A stretch of 64,000 nt of DNA from Rhodeus uyekii (taxonomy: Eukaryota; Chordata; Actinopteri; Cypriniformes; Acheilognathidae): the NCBI GenBank assembly GCA_037043235.1, contig JAWRVZ010000025.1, positions 5,440,501 to 5,504,500 of the forward strand, in the 5' to 3' direction. Below, piece after piece: positions 23,101 to 32,575 of this stretch (the first letter of the stretch is position 1; every line of letters begins with the position of its first letter). The notes under the pieces are model-generated. The model was not told where the DNA came from, searched no databases, and saw only the letters and a list, made by a program, of their open reading frames with translations. Made by a program: the position numbers and the translations under genes.

Positions 23101-24909
23101 ACCAAGGAACTTCACAGTCTTCCTCATGAAGTAACACTTCTTCTGGGACAATTTGAGGTTATGCTCTCTGAGTCGCGAAAACACCATCTCAAGGCGGTCG
23201 AGTGCCTCTTTCTCAGTCTTTCCGAACACCAGCAAGTCATCCAAGTAGCAAAGGAGGGACAAGTAGTTCTGATCTCCGAATATTGCAGTCATCATCCGAG
23301 AGAATGTTGCAGGACTGTTGCATAATCCCTGAGCCATCCGATTGTACTCATAGAGACCCACTGGCGTTGTGCATGCTGTGTATTTTCGGTCTTCCTCATG
23401 AATTGGGATATTATAAAACCCAGATGTTAAGTCCATGGTGCTAAAATAACAGTTATTTCCCAAGGATGCAAGGGCATCAGCTTGGTGAGGCAAGGGATAT
23501 GCGTCCTTTTCTGTCCTTTGGTTAAGCCACCTGAAGTCAGTGCATATCCGCAATTCACCCGAAGGTTTCCAAACCAAGACTAGAGGCGAGGCCCACTCAC
23601 TGTTGGACTTACGAATGATACCTCGTGCCTCCATTTCGTCCAGGGTCTCTCTTAATTTGTGGTAATGTGCCGGTGGAACCCTTCTATAAGGCAGTCGGAA
23701 TGGTTTTTCGTCTTTCAGGTGTATCCGGTGAACAATATTCTTGACTTCTCCACAATCTAACTTATCACGGGAGAAGATGCTCTCATACTGCATAATGAGG
23801 TCCGCCAATTTCTTCTTCCATGAGTCATTCACTTCACAAGAGTCAATATCGATCTGTGTCAGTCCCAGATCTCGCAACTCAGCTGTGTAATCTGTTTGCA
23901 ACATCTTGTCTTCTTCGCTAAGTTTACGAATATGAACAACATTTTGAAGGACCTCTCTCGAGCCACAATTCACATGGTTTGTAAGCTCTAACTCTTCAAG
24001 AGCAAGGCACGGGTGCACCTGAGCAATCTTTGCGTTCCGACGTAACACTACAGGTCGATCCAACATATTGATGACCTTTACCGGAATCCACTTATCAGCC
24101 CATAATGGACACACACTACGAGCAATCATTATGTTTCGTGGTGAAGACTTGGAAGTGGAGGACTCTACCATCACAGTACTCCCGACAGACAAAGGGACTT
24201 CCTCTTTCAACCTTCCCCAAACGAGATGTTCATGTTGAGGCTCCAGTGTCACACACTGTCTTAATAGTACAGTGCCAACTCTTTTTGGCATCTTGTCGCC
24301 ATGCCAACGGTCAACATTGGAGAGTAAGCTGAGGAGATGATCATTACTGTTTTCCTTAACAGGCTGTGAGATTTTGTCCCAGTACCACTCTGTGTTCTTG
24401 ACCTGCTGAGTCACGTGTCTTAAAACATTAGAGCCCACTATCATGTCATCTTCTTGGCCTGGAACAACTAAAAAGTTCACGGTCATCTTACATCCAAGCA
24501 AATCTATATTCAGTTCATATGTACACTTTGGCTTTGTCTGAATGCCTCCACAACCGGTTAACACTTTCTTTGTGGGTTTACTCATATTATCACAAATGAG
24601 ACTGTGATCCTGAAGCATTTGCTCAGCTGATTCACTCAGGGTACATGTTACAGATCCACTGTCTACAAGGGCCAAAAGTTCTACTTTTCCTTCAACTAAA
24701 GCTGTAGCATGAAAAAGATCATCTTCATCATTCACTTTTGTGTAGACTGCTTCTTGAGGGAAGTGTGAACTAATTTCTTCACACTCATTGCTTACATTTT
24801 GGGTCAGGCTGTAACTGATTTTAGTTGGAACGTTAACTAAATTCCCTGGGGATTTTAGTTGGCTGGTACCCACACTGTTCCCCTCGCAGTGTGGGCTTTC
24901 TAGTTTAAA
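20104..24909 (-). CDS. pol: Gypsy pol: protease, RT, RNase H, integrase
   Basis: Open frame without stops from the frameshift site near 24909 to 20104. From a GTG at 24873 it gives 1589 residues; real entry is probably by -1 frameshift from gag. Protease active site DSG at residues 71-73. Reverse transcriptase with MDLTSGFYNIP and catalytic YLDD (543-546). RNase H with LLYTDASMDG and LTDNNPLTY. Integrase with H1021-H1026-C1056-C1059 zinc motif and catalytic D1088, D1147, E1183 (DD35E), then a GPY/F-like region (IGDRVLLVNK ... GKRKLADVWD). The tail is Ser/Asp/Glu-rich and ends near TRSGRVVKPVKRL. RT-RNaseH-IN order is Ty3/Gypsy. All catalytic residues are present. Confidence 0.95.
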   Translation of the reverse strand, partial: FKLESPHCEGNSVGTSQLKSPGNLVNVPTKISYSLTQNVSNECEEISSHFPQEAVYTKVNDEDDLFHATALVEGKVELLALVDSGSVTCTLSESAEQMLQDHSLICDNMSKPTKKVLTGCGGIQTKPKCTYELNIDLLGCKMTVNFLVVPGQEDDMIVGSNVLRHVTQQVKNTEWYWDKISQPVKENSNDHLLSLLSNVDRWHGDKMPKRVGTVLLRQCVTLEPQHEHLVWGRLKEEVPLSVGSTVMVESSTSKSSPRNIMIARSVCPLWADKWIPVKVINMLDRPVVLRRNAKIAQVHPCLALEELELTNHVNCGSREVLQNVVHIRKLSEEDKMLQTDYTAELRDLGLTQIDIDSCEVNDSWKKKLADLIMQYESIFSRDKLDCGEVKNIVHRIHLKDEKPFRLPYRRVPPAHYHKLRETLDEMEARGIIRKSNSEWASPLVLVWKPSGELRICTDFRWLNQRTEKDAYPLPHQADALASLGNNCYFSTMDLTSGFYNIPIHEEDRKYTACTTPVGLYEYNRMAQGLCNSPATFSRMMTAIFGDQNYLSLLCYLDDLLVFGKTEKEALDRLEMVFSRLREHNLKLSQKKCYFMRKTVKFLGHIVSESGIATDPTKVSAISEFRVVDLMEEDGNTPSPVKIRSFLGMANYYSHFIEGFSALAKPLFRLTAGQKIGKKGGKGASRVPKAKRLSSEDWSSECDLAVEKIKQSLTDTVTLAHPDFNKPFLLYTDASMDGLGAVLSQTQEGEKKPRPVAFASKTLSKAQSRYPAHRLEFYALKWAVCEKFTHWLKGARFTVLTDNNPLTYIMSKPKLDACEQRWVSKLAPFDFDLKYIPGTQNIPADLLSRRPFARTLEVYEALEDKAHVTRESLQEALRLSVNVLHQNSEDSVQSVQVGSLSQIRGEGVKAILESCLDWEFSRPVRGAQLTRCANSLTKGGVDTLPVFSMEEIQRKQGADPIIARVISFVVRGRRPSRREKDKESVPVLRLLKHWEKLEVKDSVLYRKSKDRMGKARYQLVLPDSLKASALRGTHDDAGHQGQSRTLHLVRQRFFWSGMDTDVKRYVSHCKRCVVGKTLEPEARAPLESIRTSAPLELVCIDFWSAEGRNGENVDVLVITDHFTKLAHAFPCPNQTAKVVAQKLWNQFFCVYGFPQRIHSDKGANFESKLIAELLLVSDVRKSHTTPYHPMGNGQTERFNRTLGNMIRSLPPRSKERWPQMIQTLTFSYNCTTHETTGFAPFYLMFGRVPSLPVDIMFGSALRNDDVQGYDEYVESLQKDLREAVKIAQGNTTGAQKRQAKEYNKKSKGVELEIGDRVLLVNKKEKGKRKLADVWDSVVHVVTWKDSTLHIYRVEDPTTKKSRVVHRNFLLPVNFLPLESEVESTRPSTISETGLSERREQNRSSLSSSERGTRSSRIAAWILQGQSPEQSQPNAVHSVQEHSPEGVTEIHDLASTDHTTEGSDSSELSSSCDTDNTNESESCTDDTSDVSGSSSDDEEISGGSVSSCRVQAETDAIQRESDLDIESNRSQRSQIQSNRSRATLRKVTRSVKKPSEGTVKTRSGRVVKPVKRLLECMSMIVAEPDCRTTLSELFRVLSSFVGS
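24848..24909 (-). promoter_or_regulatory. -1 ribosomal frameshift signal at the gag-pol junction
   Basis: Slippery heptamer TTTAAAC (24909-24903, read T-TTA-AAC in gag) abuts the gag TAG (24902-24900). After a 7-nt spacer comes a perfect 9-bp stem, CCCACACTG with CAGTGTGGG (24895-24887 and 24877-24869). The loop GGGGA (24883-24879) can pair with TCCCC at 24852-24848, giving an H-type pseudoknot. Slipping back one base enters the pol frame exactly (TTT AAA CTA GAA). Confidence 0.85.
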
Positions 24910-26288
24910 GGCCGCTCAGGATCAGAAGATCCTCTGGTTGGTTCTCGTTTCATTGGTTTTCTTTTGGGGCATTCAAAACCTCTGTGTCCAGTCTCATAGC
25001 ATGTGAAACACAGTCCTTCTTTAAAGCAGTGTGCCTTTGTTGTGTGATCAAGGGCCTTACAAACTCTACAGGAGCCTGAATATGCACTTGACTCTCTAGA
25101 TCTCTCTCTCTCTTTAACTTGCTCCACTTTCGGCTCTTGACCGTTCTGTGAGATGAGAATCTGTTCTAGGAGGGACACCGCTCTACCAAGAAGAGATGGA
25201 TCAATACCACCGGACTGACTACTGCCAGAAGCTTTCTGCTGTGTCATACACCAGGCACCAGAGGGCTTTTCTTCCTCTTGTAATGCTCTCTCAACACTAG
25301 CTGACTGTTTATCTCTATGATGGCTGTCTATCAACGCTTGAACCTCCCTAGCGGTCCAACTCTCCAGTGGTCTACTCCGCAAAGCTGCATACAAGGTATG
25401 TTCTGGACAGTGCCTAACGAACATCATTGTCACTTCATGACTAGGGTCTTCAACTCTTTTTCCCTGTCTCCGTAGGCACTCATCAGCAAGGTCAACGGCC
25501 TTATTGAGTCTGATCCAGTAATCTAGACCACTTTCTGATCGTCTGGGCAAGGTCTCATAGAAATCTCTCAAAGGGGTCGTGGAGGAAATTGCATCCCCAA
25601 AATGTTGCCTTAGGATTGAGAAGATTACGTGTGGATCTCTACTCACATTGATCAGAGGGTTATTGCGAATGCACGTCCTTACAACATCTTTAGCACGGCC
25701 CATCAGTCTATCCAAAATCTCCTGTCCTTGCTCTGACACACTGAATCCTTTCTTATTCAGATATGTTTGCATCAATTCCTCCCACTCACCAATGGTGTGT
25801 CTGTCTGTTTTGTCACCTCTGAAGGTCGGAGGTTCTTTGATGTCTTGATGCTTGATAACCAGGTTGAGATTCGACCAGTCAGGTGGTTGAGCTGAGGACT
25901 GTTGGACATTTTCTCTCTGTGCATTTTGCCCTGTTGATGACAAGCTGGCGGCAATCTGGTTACCTATTTCACTGCCTAACTGCTTCATTAGGTCTGCCAT
26001 AGTCTGCCATTGGTTCGGTTGGTCACCTCCTATAGGGCTACTACTATGAAAGGCGGGTGAGTCACATCTTCTACCTGACTGACTTGGGTTTTTGACCGGT
26101 GGGAAACCTACTGGAGTAGCAACCGTGTCATGTTCTAACATGCTATTCAATAGAGCCCCCCGCCCAAACCCAGTTGAAACTCTTGGGAAACTTGGTACAG
26201 CATTCATAGGGGTAACATTCATATGATCAACATTTGCATCTTGCAACTCTTCATGTAATCTAGTGTGTGTATGACTGTGAAGGTCCAT
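24900..26288 (-). CDS. gag: Gypsy gag polyprotein
   Basis: 462 codons, ATG 91 nt after the primer-binding site, TAG at 24902-24900. Residues 170-340 look like a capsid region (FRGDKTDRHTIGEWEELMQTY, LRDFYETLPRRSESGLDYWIRL). Near the C terminus are two knuckle-like motifs: CRVCKALDHTTKAHC (407-421), which is CX2CX4HX5C, and CFTCYETGHRGFEC (427-440), a standard CX2CX4HX4C zinc knuckle. It ends in a basic tail. Gag assembles the particle and binds RNA; Gag-Pol is made by frameshifting at its last codons. Confidence 0.92.
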   Translation of the reverse strand: MDLHSHTHTRLHEELQDANVDHMNVTPMNAVPSFPRVSTGFGRGALLNSMLEHDTVATPVGFPPVKNPSQSGRRCDSPAFHSSSPIGGDQPNQWQTMADLMKQLGSEIGNQIAASLSSTGQNAQRENVQQSSAQPPDWSNLNLVIKHQDIKEPPTFRGDKTDRHTIGEWEELMQTYLNKKGFSVSEQGQEILDRLMGRAKDVVRTCIRNNPLINVSRDPHVIFSILRQHFGDAISSTTPLRDFYETLPRRSESGLDYWIRLNKAVDLADECLRRQGKRVEDPSHEVTMMFVRHCPEHTLYAALRSRPLESWTAREVQALIDSHHRDKQSASVERALQEEEKPSGAWCMTQQKASGSSQSGGIDPSLLGRAVSLLEQILISQNGQEPKVEQVKERERSRESSAYSGSCRVCKALDHTTKAHCFKEGLCFTCYETGHRGFECPKRKPMKREPTRGSSDPERPLN

Positions 26289-26379
26289 GTTTGAATTCCA
26301 CTGCTTATCTACTACCCAAAGTTCTCCTTGAAGTCAGTGAAGGTTTCTCCCGGCGATCTGCGATGGCTGATCTCTTGAA
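26289..26379 (-). other. Leader between primer site and gag
   Basis: About 90 nt untranslated leader, likely carrying packaging signals by analogy; no specific motif seen. Confidence 0.5.
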
Positions 26380-26397
26380 ATCCGGGTCACGGCACCA
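26380..26397 (-). promoter_or_regulatory. tRNA-His-like primer-binding site
   Basis: Three bases inside the 5' LTR, the minus strand reads TGGTGCCGTGACCCGGAT. The vertebrate tRNA-His(GTG) 3' end including CCA would predict TGGTGCCGTGACTCGGAT, which is 17 of 18 matching. Comparison is from memory of the tRNA sequence. Confidence 0.75.
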
Positions 26398-26400
26398 ATT

Positions 26401-27403
26401 TGTAGCGGAATTCTTTCAGCACCACAAACGACTCGCTGACATCAAGCTTTTTGGGGGATTCTGTAATTTATTCAAAGAGGACAGTCAACACACACTCTCA
26501 GCAACTCACTCTTTTCTTCTGGCTGTCTCTCTTCAGTCACAGACTGTTCTCTACACAATTCACTTCACATTCATTGTACACAAGTTTACATTCAACCCAA
26601 ACTCCCTCTCTTAATCATTAAACACAGTTACATACAAGAAGAAATAAAATCGAAAATCACATTAACACTACTTTACACATTACTACAATAATTAACATTT
26701 TCCTGGATCGTATAGTGGTTTTTTTCTATTACATACCTGTAATTTATTCAAAGAGGACAGTCAACACACACTCTCAGCAACTCACTCTTTTCTTCTGGCT
26801 GAGAATGTATGGAAAGAGATGTTAACCATTGCCCTCTAAGAACAACTACCATTCACTTTGTTACACGAACAATCTACAATTCTAATACACATTTATACAA
26901 ACAGAATCCACCGAACTCACATGTAGAAAAATAAACTTTTCAACAGAAAAACGCGCGCTCTAATTTACCGCGCCGGCGGCAACATAAAACAGACACGTGC
27001 GCGAATATAACTCGGAAAATATAACACTCTTATCATTGAAAACACACATATTACTACTCGTTTTAGTTCTAGGAACTTATTACGATCAATATTATCTCAA
27101 ATTTACTTAGGAACACATATTTCCCCTCATTTTAATCACAGAGCTCCCCAGATGCATACCTGTCTCTCTTCAGTCACAGACTGTTCTGAGAGCAGGCGCG
27201 ATCAGTCGATTAGTAGTGACGTCACTCAGTGAACAACTTAAACATATCAATTTTAAAACAAAAATGAATAATTTTCCCATATTAATACAAAGATATGAAC
27301 AAACATATATTTATAACAATACAAAAATAAAATTAAAATAAACTTATTTCTGAGAGATCACTTAAATGTTTGCTGGAATAGCAGCAAAACTCCCAACATT
27401 ACA
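26401..27403 (-). repeat. 5' LTR of the Gypsy element, with candidate promoter
   Basis: 1003 bp. The first base of the spliced-copy homology (27187) marks a likely RNA start. A full CRE, TGACGTCA, at 27217-27224 lies 30-37 bp upstream, with no clear TATA at the right spacing. Intron-like segment at 26799-27159, fused copy at 26461-26550. Confidence 0.93.
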
Positions 27404-27407
27404 TCTA

Positions 27408-29171
27408 TTATTCTTTTTTTGTGTGCCTTGATAGTCAGTCATCTAAAGCCGGAAACAATTAGCTGCTTGGTAGAGTGAGAGACCAGGATGGTGTAAATCA
27501 GCAGGGATGCAACAGGCTCCAGGAAGATGAAACCAAATAAACCATAGCAAAAAAGTCTACAGTGGCACCTATTTTTCCACGGTACGCTATCAAATCTCAT
27601 ATTTTGAAGTACACAGAGTACAAGAAAAGGTGCACAATAGAGTTGGTTTAGTGTAAAATGTCTCACAATCCTCTTTTCTGATGTTAGAGAGAAATGTTTT
27701 TGGTTTTTGCAGCAGTTCACTGAGCGTTTAGAGTCTTGTGTGTTTTAACTAGGCTAGCTTCAGCCAAACTACACACTCTCTAGCAGTGTGGTTACTACCG
27801 GAGAGCACAACTGAAACAGTCCATTCACGAAGGTTGTACGGCAGGTCAACAAGAGGCATGACGGAAGCTTCACTAAATAAAGGGGAAATTTGTGGCCGAT
27901 GTTAGATCCTCCCGCTTAAATCAGCTATTTATATGGAATCGTAAGGGCTATAATCGTGGTCACCTAAATATGACCCTTAGATTGAGGAATGGAACAGTTT
28001 AGCTTTGCTTCATGGCGAAAAGAGAAAATATTTTGCTCCAAGTATTCCTTTTCTATAGTTACAACAGTAGTGCTAATAACAGGTTGAGAAACCCAACCAT
28101 TTGAATTTAGAATATGCTATTATAATTTTTTTTAAACTAACAAAAAAAAAGAAGGTCTTAAACATATGAGAAGTTTTGGGTGAACATACATTTTTAAAAG
28201 TTGCATTTCCTCTTGGTAGCACTTTGTGGCCTAAAAAGCCCGTAATTGGATGATCCACAGGTTCATTAGTCTCATTCATCAGCTGTCAAATCAGTTATTT
28301 TTGAATTCACCCAATATTTGATTGACTGGGGTCCCCTGGGAAGAGCTGAACCCCGCCTCACTCCAGGCTGCTCTCTATGACATTGAGTTTGGACACAATT
28401 GATGTAGCTCCCAAAAGGCTTGGTTGCCAAGATTTTAAATGAGGAATGTTTTTGGAACAATGAACATATATATATATATAGGCTGATTTTCAATTGTGCT
28501 TTCTGTTGCATGCCAACGTGGATGGAATAGAGAGCTTAAGTGATTTTATAGGCAGTTTCAAAAACTTCCAACAGCGATACAAAGAAGCATCTCTCCTAGT
28601 CATGTAATGGATTGGCTATTTCTTGAAATGCCTGTCTAGTTCATTGGCTTTACATAGTCTTTCTGATACAGAAATCACATTCTTACTGACTGTCATTGTC
28701 GCTCATGCTCATAATATTATATTGTACTAATATCTTATACATTATTGCAATTATTATCTCTTAACTTATTTCAATTCTTAAATCTTAAACGCATTTATTA
28801 TATTATTTATTGTGTTTTGAATAGCAAAATTTGACTGGTTTTATTGTTGAAGTGGTTTGGTGGTGTTGGCCTGGTTTCTAACCAGACTATCATTACACCA
28901 GTCGTCCAGGGCGTTGAGGGCTTCCCTCGAAAGGCTTGCACATGCATTTGAGTATAAATATGTGTGAAGGCTAGAGCAAAAAATACACTTATAGAGTCTA
29001 TGTTTAGATGAACCGGAGCTTTCCAGCATTCTGCCTGTTTTTGTCATTTCCTTTCCCCTTTAATTGGGAACCTCCTTGATGTTTTGTTGCTAATTTCATC
29101 TGCTGCTTTTGGGACCCAATAATAATAATTCCATTCCAAATGAGTTCTCAGACTGAGCGTTAGTTGCAAGT
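27408..29171. other. Intergenic, nothing recognised
   Basis: AT-rich DNA. ORFs of 60-93 codons (such as 27439-27720 minus) show no domain. Short (TA)n near 28468. Confidence 0.45.
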
Positions 29172-29844
29172 TATCCATGTTCTCATTCCGTTTACGCCAA
29201 ATTCAGACTCTACCATCTGAATGTCTCAACAGAAATCGAGACTCATCAGACCAGACAACATTTTTCCAGTCTTCAGCTGTCCAGTTTTGGTGAGCTTGTG
29301 CAAATTTTAGCCTCTTTTTCCTATTTGTAGTGGAGATGAGTGGTACCCGGTGGGGTCTTCTGCTGTTGTAGCCCATCTGCCTCAAGGTTGTGCATGTTGC
29401 TTTGCTGCATACCTCGGTTGTAACGAGTGGTTATTTCAGTCAAAGTTGCTCTTCTATCAGTTTGAATCAGTCAGCCCATTCTCCTCTGACCTCTAGCATC
29501 AACAAGTCATTTTCGCCCACAGGACTGCAGCATACTGGATGTTTTTCCCTTTTCACACCATTCTTTGTAAACCCTAGAAATGGTTGTGCGTGAAAATCCC
29601 AGTAACTGAGCAGATTGTGAAATACTCAGACCGTCCTGTCTGGCACCAACAAACATGCCACACTCAAAATATCTTAAATCCCCTTTCTTTCCCATTCTGA
29701 CATTCAGTTTGTAGTTCAGGAGATTGTCTTGACCAGGACCAACCCCTAAATGCATTGAAGCAACTGCCATGTGTTTGGTTGATTAGATAATTGCATTAAT
29801 GAGAAATTGAACAGGTGTTCCTAATAATCCTTTAGGTGAGTGTA
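29172..29844 (-). pseudogene. Truncated Tc1-like transposase element
   Basis: The right terminus ctaataatcctttaggtgag (ending about 29844 at TA) is a familiar fish Tc1-like end. Inward on the minus strand, residues of the paired/HTH region are readable (MGKKGDLRYFECGMFVGARQ, QSAQLLGFSRTTISRVYKEW). A stop follows at 29507, then a frameshift, then RRPHRVPLISTTNRKKRLKF and WSDESRFLLRHSDGR (first catalytic Asp). The element breaks off near 29172, so the second Asp and the final catalytic residue are lost. Inactive. Confidence 0.85.
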
Positions 29845-30555
29845 TATTTAACTCTTCCAGGGTGTTGAAAAGAAAGAGTTGCTGTTGTGATGTGCTTAGA
29901 TTAGAAATACTTTCTAGTCATGCTTATATGAATAGACAGTTTAATGTTTTTATTGATGTGCTTCAATAAAAGTTTATATCTCCTGACATACAGTTTTAGC
30001 TTTATTTAAAAAAAGGATAATTATTTGACGCTCCTATGAAACTGTACGTATGAAATGCTAATGATATATTTAAAAGTGGCTAGAATCACAAATAGACTTT
30101 GAATTGTTTGACTATTAGTACCTAAGATTTTTATAAAGTTACAAGCATGCTTTTCTGTACCTTGATGATAGTTTTACTTCCATTGGGACAAATCATTCAA
30201 CTGACCAATTTGTGTTCACGTTCCAGCAGTGCATTTTTCTTAAGCTTTACCACACTCTAAACCTAACCATGATTTTAATTTGGGATCTGTAAAGAACCAA
30301 AATTCAACCTCAGAAGAGGCCGCAGGATTTTCTGATGACTGTAATCGGAATAAACTCATGTTTTGAACATGCTTCACTGCGTGTAAACAGCAACATGAAA
30401 AAAGAGGTCTAGAATGAAATGGATCTATTGGGATATAATTCCTTCAAAATGAAAATGATTATCATCTGCTCACACACAAGGTGGTCTTTCCAATGAAAGT
30501 GAACAGGAAATGTCAACGGGAATGAAAATCATATGTTTTGTATGAGGCAGGTAAT
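29845..30555. other. Intergenic, nothing recognised
   Basis: AT-rich spacer between two Tc1-like relics. Confidence 0.5.
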
Positions 30556-31146
30556 ATAAAACTAATATAAAGAAACATCCTCTGACTTTTTTTTTTGTCA
30601 GCAAATTTTTTGACCTGTAAATATTTATTTGAAAATTCAACAACTGAGATTCACAGACATTTGACAATTAAGTATCAAAAGTAGTGGTCAGTATCTAATT
30701 TGGAAACAAGCTGCTTTAAGCATTACAGTACATCTCATCCTCATATACTGTGACATATTTGCCAGTTCTTGCTATGAGATGTTACTCCACTCTTCCACTG
30801 CGGCAGATTGCAGTTTATTGCTCTAGCCACATCTGCAGTCCTCATGCCTCTCTGCAGCAGGACTATGCCATGTTCTCACAGTTTATCATGGACCCTGGGC
30901 ATCATTCTTCTTGTGTTTTTCAGCCAATAGAAAGGTCTCTTTAGTGTCCTAAGTTATTGCAATTGTGACCTTAATTGTATAATTACTGCATGTGCAATAA
31001 TTGTTTATAGTTCATTGAACAAGCATGAAATACATTGTTTAACCCTCTATCTAGAGAATGGTAAAGCTTATTTGGTTTTTACAATATTAAATCTTTAAAA
31101 TACAGTATCCTTAAAAAGGAATGTTACTTTATTTCTGAACATTACA
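30556..31146 (-). mobile_element. Internally deleted Tc1-like element
   Basis: Both ends of a common fish Tc1-like element are present: 30556 onward (aaagaaacatcctctgac) and before 31146 (ccttaaaaaggaatgttact), in inverted orientation. On the minus strand the start of the transposase region (catgaggactgcagatgtgg, near 30849) jumps straight to its very end (gaagagtggagtaacatctc, near 30795). About 1 kb of catalytic core is missing. Diverged and non-coding. Confidence 0.7.
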
Positions 31147-32030
31147 TTAGCATGGGTAATTTAAAACGGAATGGTTATGTTGGCCAGATTATTTATAGAT
31201 TTATAGATTATATTTCTTGTGCTACTTTAAAAATCTGATTTATTTGTTGACAGTATAGCTGTGCAAATAATGATAAAATCAAAAACTGTTTTGTCTGACT
31301 AAAGCTGGATGTCCTATAAAGAGTATTCAGCTAACAGCTTTAAACCTTCCAACAGGAGCGGAAGAGAAAATATCACTTTGTGTTGTGGCTGGCAAGACCA
31401 AAAAATAAAATAAACCTCTTTAATTTTAAGATGCATGTGCAGATAATTCTACAAAAGCTGCGCTACTAAAGTGGAACGCTTGAAATATTCTAAACAGTGT
31501 AATTAGAGGGCTTTTATGTCAATTTATAACACCAGGCTTAAAAATAGAAAGCATGCAATTGTGTATTTGTACTGTCTGGCTCACGGCTCAAGTAGACTCA
31601 AGTAAATTCCTGTTGTTTCTGTTAGCATGCAGCTGCACTGCCAGTTATTCTATATTGACCTATTACATGAGCCATGATTTTGCCAAGGATGTGTACCTGG
31701 ATCAGCATCCATTGGTAGCCTTTGAACAACTGTCAAGCTTAGTTCAAAAGTCAAACCTAACCATTAAACAACCAGCTAACACTAGTTACATCAGTTCAAC
31801 AACATACCAGGATTAGAGCTTTTTTATTGTCATTCAAGGTGTTTAGGTTGTATTTTTTACTATATAGCTTTTGGATTCAATTGCAGTTTTAGTCCTCATT
31901 AATCATAGAGCTATAACTACAAGAGACCTTTTAAATTACAGGTCATCAAACACTCTTCAGTGCCTGGACAACCCACTTGTGAAGGCCAGAGTCTTGTATT
32001 TCAGTAATGTTTAGTTTAGAAAAATTATAT
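31147..32030. other. Intergenic, nothing recognised
   Basis: No supported gene or repeat family. An 87-codon ORF at 31553-31816 has no domain. Confidence 0.45.
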
Positions 32031-32575
32031 ACAGTGATCCCTCGTTTATCAGCGGTTAATGGGGACCGGAACCCCCTGCGATAGGTGAAAATCCGCAAAG
32101 TAGGATTGGAGACCCTAGGAATTTACGTATATGTGTGATTCGATGAATGTGATGATGAATGATGATGACGATGGTGTTACTGCACTGGTATAATGAGGCC
32201 TTTAAATCAGTTCGGGGAGCGCCTCATCGTCAGATATCGGCACTGGATCATCAACATTTGCTTCTGAGAGAGGCGAAGAGGCTCCCACTCCACTTGTGCT
32301 CTCATTGGTCGATCTCGCACCGGGAACCAATCACGTGTCTTGACTGAGTGCCCGTGGGTGTGTACAAAGCCTCTGAGAGAGTTTCTCTCTTTGTCTGGCA
32401 TCCTGGGAAACCGTTTCTCTCGCATCACGATGAAACAATGCTGCTTTCTGCAATATGGCTGCCGATGTGGCACTATTTTTGAATTTATATATATTTTTCC
32501 AAGTATTTCAAGTATTATGAACATGTATTTTCCTGATAGCCTCACAATGGTTCACAGCTCTTTGCTATAAATCTG
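32031..32575. repeat. Pogo/Tigger-like DNA transposon end
   Basis: Begins acagtgatccctcgtttatc followed by ccgcaaagtagg, the typical end of Tigger/pogo-type elements. The other terminus is not found; the right limit is approximate. No transposase. Confidence 0.5.

Larger units (their letters stand above)
18854..27403 (-). mobile_element. Young, apparently intact Ty3/Gypsy LTR retrotransposon
   Basis: 8550 bp on the minus strand. LTRs 18854-19856 and 26401-27403 are both 1003 bp; the only difference I see is T at 19455 versus C at 27002. A 4-bp TCTA duplication flanks the element (18850-18853, 27404-27407). Order on the minus strand: 5' LTR, tRNA-His-like primer site, gag (462 codons), -1 frameshift signal, pol (about 1590 codons: protease, RT, RNase H, integrase), purine tract, 3' LTR. 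No env and no chromodomain seen. Everything needed for autonomous movement appears present, though activity is inference. Confidence 0.96.

Noticed and set aside
20104..24909. Possible env gene or chromodomain in the Gypsy element
   Set aside because: The pol C-terminal tail is acidic and Ser-rich with no chromodomain pattern, and the 250 nt before the 3' LTR has no ORF.
27439..27720. 93-codon minus-strand ORF next to the Gypsy element
   Set aside because: No domain, no splice support, ordinary base composition.
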